A stretch of 64,000 nucleotides of DNA from Paenibacillus sp. PAMC 26794 (GTDB taxonomy: Bacteria > Bacillota > Bacilli > Paenibacillales > Paenibacillaceae), in the NCBI RefSeq assembly GCF_000316035.1, contig NZ_ANHX01000025.1:186001-250000 (forward strand). The letters run 5' to 3'. Made by a program: the position numbers and the translations under genes. Below the pieces are notes generated by a model, which was given only the letters and a program-made list of their open reading frames with translations, made no database searches and was not told the origin of the DNA. Shown piece after piece: positions 18,512 to 26,418 of the stretch (position 1 is its first letter; every line of letters begins with the position of its first letter).

Positions 18512-19568
18512 TCGTTACCGTCACCCCAGTCTTCATTGCTTCGGCAGAATATTCATGAATATACGCCGTTAGTTCTCTGAGCTTCTCTAGCGATGCTTCA
18601 GGAAATAATCCGTGTCCCAGGTTGAAAATATAACCCGGCTCCTTGATTCCTTCGTCAATAATCACTTTGGCTTGCTCCTTGATCAGTTCCATCGGTGCAG
18701 TCAGCAGATAAGGGTCCAAGTTACCCTGCACGGCGAATTTGCCGCCAAGTCGCTCACGACCTTCCGAAATCGAGACTCTCCAGTCCAATCCAATCACATC
18801 GGCTTGCAGATTATGCAGCGCTGGCAACAATTCGCCTGATGCGACACCAGGGAAATAGATCTTCGGTACATTCAAATCCGATAATTCGGTAAAGATACGA
18901 GTAATCGTAGGCAACACATATGTTCTGAAGTCTTTGGGAGAAAGTGCTCCAACCCAGCTGTCAAACAACTGGAATGCCTTACCGCCATTCGCAATATGCG
19001 CACGGACATATGTAATAACCATATCACCAAGCTTCTGCATCAGCTTATGCCACACCTCAGGCTCGCTGTACATCATCGTTTTGGTGCGGATATAACCTTT
19101 CGAAGGTCGCCCTTCAATCAGATAACTCGCAATCGTGAATGGTGCGCCCGCAAACGTAATAAGAGGCACATCAAGCTCCTTATCCAGAATTCGAATGGTT
19201 TCCAGAATATGTGACAGATCTCCTTCTACGTCGATGGGACGCAGCCGATCCACATCTGCAGCAGACCGAATAGGATTATCGATTACCGGTCCAATATTTT
19301 TTACAATGTCAAAATCAATGCCCAGAGAGGCAACCGGATTCATAATATCGGAATACAAAATAGCCGCATCTACACCAAGTTTGCGTACCGGCATGAGTGT
19401 AACTTCAGCCGCCAGCTCGGGTTGTTTGCAGATTTCTAGCAAGGAGTACTTTTCTTTAATTTTGCGATATTCAGGATCATAACGTCCAGCTTGACGCATG
19501 TACCACACCGGGACACGGTCTACCTGTTGTTTGAAACTTGCCCGAATCAGTCGATCATTATAGCTCAT
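18504..19568 (-). CDS. hemE: Uroporphyrinogen decarboxylase
   Basis: The 354-residue TIM-barrel enzyme converts uroporphyrinogen III to coproporphyrinogen III. The N-terminal signature VPVWYMRQAGRYDPEYR and the later GAPFTIASYLIEG and FNLGHGLFPEA blocks are intact. Its length matches the Bacillus enzyme. The ATG lies 8 bases after TTGGAGGC; a TTG inside that site is unlikely to be used. It is the first gene of the heme operon. Confidence 0.96.
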   Translation of the reverse strand: MSYNDRLIRASFKQQVDRVPVWYMRQAGRYDPEYRKIKEKYSLLEICKQPELAAEVTLMPVRKLGVDAAILYSDIMNPVASLGIDFDIVKNIGPVIDNPIRSAADVDRLRPIDVEGDLSHILETIRILDKELDVPLITFAGAPFTIASYLIEGRPSKGYIRTKTMMYSEPEVWHKLMQKLGDMVITYVRAHIANGGKAFQLFDSWVGALSPKDFRTYVLPTITRIFTELSDLNVPKIYFPGVASGELLPALHNLQADVIGLDWRVSISEGRERLGGKFAVQGNLDPYLLTAPMELIKEQAKVIIDEGIKEPGYIFNLGHGLFPEASLEKLRELTAYIHEYSAEAMKTGVTVTND

Positions 19569-19606
19569 GTAAGAAGCCTCCAATAGTTTTTGGACTCATA
19601 ATTACC

Positions 19607-19635
19607 ATTATGCCCTTTTTAAACAGCCGTAACAA
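19607..19635 (-). promoter_or_regulatory. SigA-type promoter of the hemEHY operon
   Basis: TTGTTA (19630-19635) and CATAAT (19607-19612) on the minus strand are 17 bp apart, placing the transcript start about 32 bases ahead of the hemE ATG. Confidence 0.6.
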
Positions 19636-19704
19636 CCACATGCAGATGCGTTCTACGTGACAATACTATGACATTCCTTACACCCATCCCTCATATGCCA
19701 ATTA

Positions 19705-19713
19705 TGTTATAAT
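19705..19713 (+). promoter_or_regulatory. Extended -10 promoter of the MFS exporter gene
   Basis: A perfect TATAAT is preceded by TG one base upstream (TGtTATAAT). No good -35 hexamer is seen. The expected leader to the TTG start is about 53 nt. Confidence 0.5.
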
Positions 19714-19772
19714 GAAAGAATGGTGTTTTTTTGAGAATTACAGAAATATCTTTGAAAGGAAGTGAAAGCACT

Positions 19773-20984
19773 TTGAAAACGTGGAAAGTAAACCTCATTG
19801 TGCTTTGGTTCGGACAATTTTTGGTCAATTCGGGCATGACCATGATTACCCCATTTTTGTCTCTTTATCTCGCAAGAGATCTGGGCGTTGTTGGCGAACA
19901 TGAAATTGGCATTTGGGCGGGATTTATTTTTGCAGCCAATTTCCTCACCTCATTTTTGTTCCAACCACTCTGGGGCAAGTTATCGGACAAGTATGGCCGT
20001 AAAGTTATGCTGTTGCGTTCGGGATTCGGGATGGCCATCGTAATTGCCCTTATGGGTCTGGCACAGAATCCTTGGCAGCTTCTCTTATTGCGTTTGCTTA
20101 ACGGTACCATCTCCGGTTTTAATCCTGCAGCTGTTGCGTTGATATCGGGTACCACTCCGAAAGACCGCATGGGTTTTGCCATGGGAATCAGTCAGTCCGG
20201 GCAGGTTGCCGGCACAATCCTGGGTCCACTTATTGGTGGCTTGTTAGCGGATGCGGTAGGCTTCCGCCCCATTTTCTACATTACAGGTGGACTGATCTTT
20301 GTCGCTTCCATGCTCGCCATGTTCCTGGTCAGAGAGAAGTTTGACCGTCAAGAAGCAGCCAAACTGCCGGCACAATCCGTATTGTCCGGTCTGAAGGAGC
20401 TGAACAAGTCACCTCAACTACCTGCACTGTTTGCTGTGACGTTTCTATTGCAGTTTGCGATGATTAGCCCCATGTCACTCTTGCCGCTGTATGTACAAAA
20501 ATTGCATGGTTCGGATGTAAATGTGGCCTTCTGGGCAGGACTTGTCGGTGCAGTTACGGGACTATCCAACATGGCTATGTCTCCGATTCTCGGGAAGCTG
20601 AGTGACCGGATTGGTCCTCACAAGGTGCTGACGTTCTCCCTCATAGGAACAGGACTCATGCTTATTCCGCAGGCATTTGTTCAGACCGTGTGGCAGCTCA
20701 TTCTTGTTCGTTTCATGATGGGTGTGTTCATGGGTGGCCTTCTTCCGAGCGTTAATGCCCTGATCCGTTCCTATACATCCGATAGCATGATCAGCCGTGC
20801 ATTCAGTTTTAATACGAGTACTCTGGCGCTGGGCAACATGCTTGGAGCGATCATTGGAGGATTTATGGCAGGATTCATCGGGATCGAAGGTCTGTTTATC
20901 GTCTCTGGCGGACTGTTGCTTCTTAATATGGTTTGGGTCCGATTCAAATTGTATAACAAACCTGCTTCTATTCGGGAATCCTGA
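19773..20984 (+). CDS. MFS multidrug efflux transporter (DHA1/MdtG-like)
   Basis: The 403-residue protein has about twelve membrane spans. MFS motif A (GKLSDKYGRK) lies between helices 2 and 3, a second copy (GKLSDRIGPHK) lies in the C-terminal half, and motif C-like glycines occur in GQVAGTILGPLIGG. These mark a 12-span drug/H+ antiporter. The likely start is a TTG after AAAGGAAGTGAA; the frame extends 14 codons further up without a better site. It diverges from the heme operon. Confidence 0.82.
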   Translation: MKTWKVNLIVLWFGQFLVNSGMTMITPFLSLYLARDLGVVGEHEIGIWAGFIFAANFLTSFLFQPLWGKLSDKYGRKVMLLRSGFGMAIVIALMGLAQNPWQLLLLRLLNGTISGFNPAAVALISGTTPKDRMGFAMGISQSGQVAGTILGPLIGGLLADAVGFRPIFYITGGLIFVASMLAMFLVREKFDRQEAAKLPAQSVLSGLKELNKSPQLPALFAVTFLLQFAMISPMSLLPLYVQKLHGSDVNVAFWAGLVGAVTGLSNMAMSPILGKLSDRIGPHKVLTFSLIGTGLMLIPQAFVQTVWQLILVRFMMGVFMGGLLPSVNALIRSYTSDSMISRAFSFNTSTLALGNMLGAIIGGFMAGFIGIEGLFIVSGGLLLLNMVWVRFKLYNKPASIRES

Positions 20985-21027
20985 TTCCCTATCCAATTCT
21001 TAATGAGTCCATCTTACTGTTTCATTT

Positions 21028-21074
21028 GAAAAAGCCGCTTCCAGCGCCTAATTGGCCTGAGAGCGGCTTTTGTC
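21028..21074. terminator. Bidirectional terminator
   Basis: AAAAGCCGCT and AGCGGCTTTT flank a 22-base loop, giving T tails on both strands for the convergent MFS and P450 genes. Confidence 0.75.
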
Positions 21075-21090
21075 ATTCATGTGCCATTCA

Positions 21091-22293
21091 TCATTTATTT
21101 ATTAGATTGAATTCTATCGGATAATGTTTCACACCAAACACAAAGGCACTTTGTATCGGTTGCAGAACCGTTCCCGGAACAAGCTGAACGTGCTCCATGT
21201 GCTGAAGCAATGTATGAAGAACTACCCTTGCCTCCAAACGAGCGAGTGGTGCACCCAAACAAAAATGAATGCCAAAACCAAAGCCCATATGTCTGTTCGG
21301 CTTGCGATCAGAGATGAAATCTTCCGGGTGTTCAAATTGGGCACTGTCCCGATTGGCTGCTCCAACCCAGGAAATTACCTGCTCTCCAGCTTGAATCGTC
21401 TGGCCATTCAACTCTACAGTTTCCTTGGCGACCCGCCCAATCGCGACAATTGGCGGATAATATCTCAGCGTCTCTTCAATCGCAGAAGTAATCCGTTCAG
21501 GATGTTCGCGCAACTCCTGTTGTAGCTCGGGTTGTTCTGACAGAATACGAACCGCATTGGTAATCAGGTTGGTTGTTGTTTCATTACCGGCAGCAAGCAA
21601 GAGAATACAGAAGCCCACCACTTCATCTGAAGTCAATTGCTGACCATCAATCTCCGCAGCAAGCAGTAATGAGATCAGATCATCCTTTGGCTGCAACCGA
21701 CGTTCTTCCATAATGTCAGTGAAATAGATATGCAACTCCTGCATATTTCTTTTTTTCTCCTCCAATAACTCCTGGAAGGCCTGCTCACTATCATCACGTG
21801 CGCCTTTCACCAATACATCAGACCAGTCTTTGAACTTTTGACGATCCGCCACAGGGACTCCGATCAATTCCGCAATGACAATGACGGGCAATGGTGTTGC
21901 GAGATCTTCGATAAGTTCCATATGTCCTTCTGACAGGTGTGGAGTAATTAACTCATCTGTGATTTCCTGAATACGCGGAGCCAACGCTTCAATTGCCTTG
22001 GGTGTAAACGCCTGGTTCACCAGATCACGCAGCTGTTTGTGTTTGGGAGGGTCTGTCGTCAACATGCTCGTATTGGCACGATCACGTGCAGAAGAGAACA
22101 GTTTCGGATTTTTCAGAACGTACTTCACATCTTCATACCCGAAAACATCCCAACATTCTCGATGTTCATCATATCGGACTGGAGTGTTATCACGAAGTTC
22201 TGCATACACCTTGAAAGGAGATAACCTCTCTTCCAAAGTCTCCAGTTCCCGAATAGGAATGTAATTTGCATACTTTCTCGGTGCCTGTTTCAT
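21091..22293 (-). CDS. Cytochrome P450 (CYP109-like)
   Basis: The 400-residue soluble P450 has the oxygen-binding I-helix AGNETT, the K-helix EETLRY (ExxR) and the heme loop GFGIHFCLGAPLAR, with the axial Cys at residue 345. The N-terminal half resembles Bacillus CYP109B1 (YjiB) in the TDPPKHKQLRDLVNQAFTP region. No ferredoxin or reductase gene is adjacent, so electrons must come from elsewhere. I chose the ATG after GGAGG over an in-frame TTG 18 bases upstream. Substrate unknown. Confidence 0.92.
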   Translation of the reverse strand: MKQAPRKYANYIPIRELETLEERLSPFKVYAELRDNTPVRYDEHRECWDVFGYEDVKYVLKNPKLFSSARDRANTSMLTTDPPKHKQLRDLVNQAFTPKAIEALAPRIQEITDELITPHLSEGHMELIEDLATPLPVIVIAELIGVPVADRQKFKDWSDVLVKGARDDSEQAFQELLEEKKRNMQELHIYFTDIMEERRLQPKDDLISLLLAAEIDGQQLTSDEVVGFCILLLAAGNETTTNLITNAVRILSEQPELQQELREHPERITSAIEETLRYYPPIVAIGRVAKETVELNGQTIQAGEQVISWVGAANRDSAQFEHPEDFISDRKPNRHMGFGFGIHFCLGAPLARLEARVVLHTLLQHMEHVQLVPGTVLQPIQSAFVFGVKHYPIEFNLINK

Positions 22294-22515
22294 CGTTTCT
22301 CCTCCAATCAATATTATATATTTATTTACATATGTTGATCACCCCTATTATAAACATAACTCTATAACGAAACCAATCTTTAGACCATAATTGAGCCCGA
22401 TTACCTAATATGTGCTACTAACATCCTCTCATTCTGTTACCCACTTCTGATATGAGTCCCAATTCGACATTCTTTTATTAAAATACTTCATTTCATCAGG
22501 ACAAAAGACTCATTA

Positions 22516-22532
22516 TGTAATATTAACTAACA
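22516..22532. promoter_or_regulatory. GlnR/TnrA box 1
   Basis: TGTAATATTAACTAACA fits the nitrogen-regulator consensus TGTNA-N7-TNACA at every fixed position. It is about 250 bp upstream of the asparaginase start. Confidence 0.6.
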
Positions 22533-22680
22533 TTAAAAAGACTTATTTTTCTTCAAAACTACTAAAAACAGCTTTTTTATATCTCTATCAAAATAAATAA
22601 TCTTTCATATTTCCTTATAAACAATCATTTTACTCTCATTATCTATGAATGTAACCGATTACTCTATCACTATATATGTT

Positions 22681-22697
22681 TGTCATATTATTTAACA
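22681..22697. promoter_or_regulatory. GlnR/TnrA box 2, upstream of asparaginase
   Basis: TGTCATATTATTTAACA also matches TGTNA-N7-TNACA perfectly. Its centre is about 47 bp from the transcript start predicted from the TACATA element, close to the activating distance known for TnrA in Bacillus subtilis. Confidence 0.65.
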
Positions 22698-22779
22698 TGA
22701 AATACAATCAATTTGAAATGGTGTACATATTCTTCTTAACAAACTTAACATCACACTTACTTGAAGGAGAGTGCTATTC

Positions 22780-23991
22780 ATGAGAAAAACATCCAATCTT
22801 CGTCCCTGGGCCGTATGGAGTACCGCAGCTTTAACAGCACTGACCATCTCGTTGTCTCCCATCGGAACCTACGCTGCGCACGCAGCTACGGTAGAGGTGA
22901 AAGGCACAACAGGCGCTGTTCAGACAGCAACCACTACTCCGGCTCGCAATACTTCTATCCCTGCAATACCAGACTCTTCCAAACAATCTGCACTTCCTAA
23001 TGTATTGGTGATCGGAACTGGCGGAACGATTGCCGGTCAATCCGAGGATGCCACCAGCTTCCAGAATTACAAGGCAGGCACACTTCCGATTGGAGAGATG
23101 GTAGACGCCTTACCGGATAAACAGAAGATTGCTGATGTTAGCACACTCCAATTCGGAAACTCAGGCTCAGGTTCCTATAGCATGTCCGACCTCTATGACT
23201 TGTCGCAGACGGTAGACAAAGCTCTGGCAATGTATGACAGCGTTGTCGTTACCACAGGTACAGATACAATGGAGGAAATCGCCTATTTCCTCGATATGAC
23301 GGTTCAGAGTGACAAACCGGTCGTGATCACAGGCTCCATGCGTCCATGGACTGTCATCGGCTCTGACGCTCAAGCCAATCTGTACAACGCAATCAAACTT
23401 GCAGGCAGTGGTCGCACCACTTCATTCGGCACAGTACTCATGTTGAATGACACAATCCAGCTTGCTCGTGGTGTAACCAAGACAAATGATTATCGGACAG
23501 ATACGTTTGAAACGCCGATGCTCGGCGCTGTAGGATATATTGATGAAGAAAACATTCGAATCTACCGCGCTCCTGCACGTGCCTTGAAACCTGAAGGCAC
23601 AGCGAAGCCCGTATTTGATCTAAGTAAAATCACAAAGGCAGATCTGGCCAAAGTAGAAATTGCGATCTCGTATCAAGAGGCTGGCGGCGGAGCCATTGAA
23701 GGATTCGTGAGCAGCGGTGCCAAAGGAATCGTGACTTCCGGTACCGGAGCTGGCGGTATCTCCAGAGCTATGGGACAAGCTCGTACCAAAGCCATTGAAG
23801 AAGGTGTCATCTTCGTGACCACCACTCGGACGGGTTCAGGAAGTGTATACGGCGGCGGCAAAGGTATCATTGCAGGCGACAACCTGAGTCCACAACAAGC
23901 TCGTGTATTATTGATGCTGGGTTTGTCCTTCAGTGATGATTTTGACACCATCAAAAAATGGTTTGAAACGTACGGAACACCTGAAGTATAA
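22780..23991 (+). CDS. ansZ: Secreted type II L-asparaginase
   Basis: The 403-residue protein has a signal peptide (basic MRKTSNLR, hydrophobic core, cleavage near AAHAA-TVE) and a Thr-rich spacer. The asparaginase domain carries the first catalytic Thr in TGGTIAG (80-86) and the second in TTGTDTMEE (158-166). It releases ammonia from asparagine outside the membrane. There is no lipobox. The ATG follows GAAGGAGA by 9 bases. Two nitrogen-regulator boxes upstream fit induction under nitrogen limitation, as known for ansZ of B. subtilis; the symbol follows that resemblance. Confidence 0.9.
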   Translation: MRKTSNLRPWAVWSTAALTALTISLSPIGTYAAHAATVEVKGTTGAVQTATTTPARNTSIPAIPDSSKQSALPNVLVIGTGGTIAGQSEDATSFQNYKAGTLPIGEMVDALPDKQKIADVSTLQFGNSGSGSYSMSDLYDLSQTVDKALAMYDSVVVTTGTDTMEEIAYFLDMTVQSDKPVVITGSMRPWTVIGSDAQANLYNAIKLAGSGRTTSFGTVLMLNDTIQLARGVTKTNDYRTDTFETPMLGAVGYIDEENIRIYRAPARALKPEGTAKPVFDLSKITKADLAKVEIAISYQEAGGGAIEGFVSSGAKGIVTSGTGAGGISRAMGQARTKAIEEGVIFVTTTRTGSGSVYGGGKGIIAGDNLSPQQARVLLMLGLSFSDDFDTIKKWFETYGTPEV

Positions 23992-24016
23992 ATAGAACTG
24001 CTGCAACGATATCTGA

Positions 24017-24086
24017 AAACACAAAGAAAGAGACGACACATTTTCGGTCATTCAAAATGTTGTCATCTCTTTCTTTGTGTGTTTTA
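24017..24086 (+). terminator. Terminator of the asparaginase gene
   Basis: A long stem starts with ACACAAAGAAAGAGA and closes with TCTCTTTCTTTGTGT, ending in GTTTT. Confidence 0.85.
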
Positions 24087-24087
24087 G

Positions 24088-24160
24088 AAAACTCCGTACA
24101 GAATCACGATCCCCCTCACAAACATAAAAGCGTGAGATCGTGTTTCATCGGAGTTTTATC
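24088..24160 (-). terminator. Terminator of the O-methyltransferase gene
   Basis: AAACTCCG/CGGAGTTT with an inner CACGATC...GATCGTG stem and TTTT tails on both strands. Confidence 0.75.
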
Positions 24161-24178
24161 TTTAGGAAATATCCACTT

Positions 24179-24814
24179 TTACTTCACCCAGGCAAGTACG
24201 AGTCCATCATAATCCGGCAACATCGTCGTCACCAGACGCGGGTCACTTGCCATCTGTTCATTGAAGCGACGAACAGCAAGCACGGCCGGGCCCTGCTTGT
24301 CCGGATTCAGTGTACGACCACGCAGGAAACAGTTATCACCAACAATAACAGCACCTGGCCGAGCCAGCTTGATGGCATAATCGAGATATACCGGATAATT
24401 CTCCTTATCTGCATCAATAAAGAAGAAATCAAATGTGCGACCTTCCTGCTCCAACTGCTCCAGGCTGTCTGCCGCCGGGCCAATGCGATACTCTACCTTT
24501 TCGCCAAAACCGCCTTCTTCCAGATGACCACGCGCCATTGCCGCATATCCCTCTTTCAGTTCGAGCGAAGTCAGGGTTCCACTCTCACGCAAACCGCGCG
24601 CAATGCAGATCCCACTGTAACCGCCCAGCACGCCGATTTCGAGCGCAGCTTCTGCTTTGGATGTCTTCGCTAGAAACGTGAGCAATCGTCCATATGCCGC
24701 AGCAACCGAAACTTCCGGCATGCCGTTCGAACGGATGGCCTCTTTCACTTTTAGCAACAGGTCATCCTCTTGAAATAATTGATTTACATATTCATCAGGG
24801 GTCAGATTCACCAC
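24179..24814 (-). CDS. Class I SAM-dependent O-methyltransferase (methyltransf_3 family)
   Basis: The 211-residue protein has the caffeoyl-CoA/catechol O-methyltransferase layout. The SAM motif EIGVLGGYSGICIARGL is near residues 58-74. The acidic SAM ligand is in SLELKEGYAAMAR, and the metal-binding FFIDADKENYPVY and IVGDNCFLRGR follow. It would methylate small hydroxylated aromatics or similar acceptors in the cytoplasm. Start is GTG, 6 bases after AAGGAGG. Confidence 0.9.
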   Translation of the reverse strand: MVNLTPDEYVNQLFQEDDLLLKVKEAIRSNGMPEVSVAAAYGRLLTFLAKTSKAEAALEIGVLGGYSGICIARGLRESGTLTSLELKEGYAAMARGHLEEGGFGEKVEYRIGPAADSLEQLEQEGRTFDFFFIDADKENYPVYLDYAIKLARPGAVIVGDNCFLRGRTLNPDKQGPAVLAVRRFNEQMASDPRLVTTMLPDYDGLVLAWVK

Positions 24815-24884
24815 TAAAATCCTCCTTGGACACTTGGACTGCTTTCCATATGGATGCCAATGTTCTATAATAAATGTTTGTTGT

Positions 24885-25030
24885 CAAAACAGGCGGTTGA
24901 CTGGTGCATCACCTCGAAAGAGGCGTGCATACGTTCACCGCATTTCTCATTGTAAGTTTTTTCACGGAAAGCGGCAAGGCCGCACCGTCACTATATAGCA
25001 GAGAGAAGGATTTCCCTTCTCCAGCTTGAA
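24885..25030 (+). promoter_or_regulatory. Structured leader of the rRNA methyltransferase gene
   Basis: Three successive hairpins occur in the 5' region: CACCTC-GAAA-GAGGCGTG (a GNRA-type loop), GCGGC-AAG-GCCGC and GAGAAGG-ATTT-CCCTTCTC. None matches a riboswitch known to me. Confidence 0.35.
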
Positions 25031-25041
25031 ATGGAGTTGAA

Positions 25042-26205
25042 ATGAATCACATGGCTCAATTGCAATTGATTGCAACCTCGGCGATGGGACTCGAGGCTGT
25101 TGTTGCCCGGGAACTGAAACAACTGGGGTATGAAGATGTTACGATCGACAACGGCCGGGTTTTCTTTACAGGAGATTATATTGATATATGCCGTTGTAAT
25201 CTGTGGCTGAGAAGTTCGGATCGTGTATTGGTGAAAATGGGTGAATTCCCTGCCACGACTTTCGACGAATTGTTTGAAGGCACCAAAGCACTTCCTTGGG
25301 AAGAGTGGATTCCAGCCGACGGCGAATTCCCTGTAGAGGGTCGTTCTCAAAAATCCCAGTTAAGCAGTGTGCCTGCATCACAAGGGATCGTGAAAAAAGC
25401 AATCGTAGAGAAACTGAAGCTGACTTATGACACAGAGTGGTTCCCAGAGGATGGGTCTCGCTATGTGATTGAGGTTATTCTGCTGAACGATCGCGCCCTG
25501 CTTACTTTAGATACGACGGGGCCAGGTCTGCATAAACGGGGTTATCGTAAACTCGTCACCGAAGCGCCACTCAAAGAAACACTTGCTGCAGCTCTTATTC
25601 AGCTCAGCCGCTGGAATGTATCCCGTCCATTCTATGACCCATGCTGTGGATCAGGCACAATGCTGATCGAAGCCGCTATGATCGGCTGGAACATTGCACC
25701 AGGACTTCGTCGGACCTTCAACTCTGAGGACTGGGCTGTCATTCCTGAAGAATTATGGGAACAGGCGCGCGAAGAAGCATTCGATGCTGTTCGTGACGAT
25801 ATCCCGTTACAGATTTCAGGTAGCGATATTGATCCGGAAGCGATTGAAGTTGCTATGGCAGCGATCAAAAGTGCTGGGTTCGCCAAAGATATTGAAGTCA
25901 GCGTCCTGCCCGCTCATCGCGCAAGACCACAGGGTGAATATGGTGTTATCATTACCAATCCCCCATATGGTGAACGTTTGAGTGAAGAAAAAGAAGTTCA
26001 GAAGTTGCTCCGCTCATTAGGGCGCAGTTACCTCGACATGCCAACATGGTCCTTTTTTGCAATCACGTCGACCAAAGCTTTCGAGGAGTATTTCGGTCAT
26101 AAGGCAGACAAACGTCGCAAGTTGTTCAACGGACGAATTGAAACCCAGTACTATCAGTATTTGGGCCCACTGCCCCCACGAAATAAAGCACCACAATCTT
26201 CATAA
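25042..26205 (+). CDS. THUMP-domain 23S rRNA (guanine-N2)-methyltransferase (RlmL/YpsC-like)
   Basis: The 387-residue protein has an N-terminal ferredoxin-like/THUMP region (about residues 1-165) and a Rossmann methyltransferase domain. The latter has DPCCGSGT (199-206) and the N2-guanine motif NPPYGER starting at 306. Length and layout match Bacillus YpsC, equivalent to the N-terminal half of E. coli RlmL. The gpsB-rnpB neighbourhood found upstream in Bacillus is absent. GGAG precedes the ATG. A strong terminator follows. Confidence 0.9.
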   Translation: MNHMAQLQLIATSAMGLEAVVARELKQLGYEDVTIDNGRVFFTGDYIDICRCNLWLRSSDRVLVKMGEFPATTFDELFEGTKALPWEEWIPADGEFPVEGRSQKSQLSSVPASQGIVKKAIVEKLKLTYDTEWFPEDGSRYVIEVILLNDRALLTLDTTGPGLHKRGYRKLVTEAPLKETLAAALIQLSRWNVSRPFYDPCCGSGTMLIEAAMIGWNIAPGLRRTFNSEDWAVIPEELWEQAREEAFDAVRDDIPLQISGSDIDPEAIEVAMAAIKSAGFAKDIEVSVLPAHRARPQGEYGVIITNPPYGERLSEEKEVQKLLRSLGRSYLDMPTWSFFAITSTKAFEEYFGHKADKRRKLFNGRIETQYYQYLGPLPPRNKAPQSS

Positions 26206-26218
26206 TTGTAACGAATCT

Positions 26219-26257
26219 AAAGTGCTCCTGCCATCCATGGCTTGGGCACTTTTTTGT
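26219..26257 (+). terminator. Terminator of the rRNA methyltransferase gene
   Basis: AAAGTGC and GCACTTT flank an inner CCAT/ATGG pair and are followed by six T. Confidence 0.85.
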
Positions 26258-26418
26258 GCGCTTTTCTGGTCATATGAATTCTCCGTCATCGGCCTTCGCT
26301 TCTGCAGAAATCAATTCTCCCTGAGGCATAGTTGAAAACACATGAGGCCACGCTATAATGGATGGAGCCCTATTTTACATTCCGATAACAAAACAACAAA
26401 AGCAAGGGGGACATACAT

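Larger units (their letters stand above)
22294..22779. other. Long AT-rich regulatory region between P450 and asparaginase genes
   Basis: No gene is visible in these 486 bp. The stretch is markedly more AT-rich than its flanks and holds two perfect GlnR/TnrA-type boxes. A possible -10 (TACATA, 22724-22729) sits at a plausible distance from the second box. Confidence 0.6.

Noticed and set aside
24830..25041. Possible RNase P RNA (rnpB), expected here by synteny with Bacillus
   Set aside because: The stretch is too short (about 210 bp) and lacks the conserved GAGGAAAGTCC and other universal RNase P motifs.
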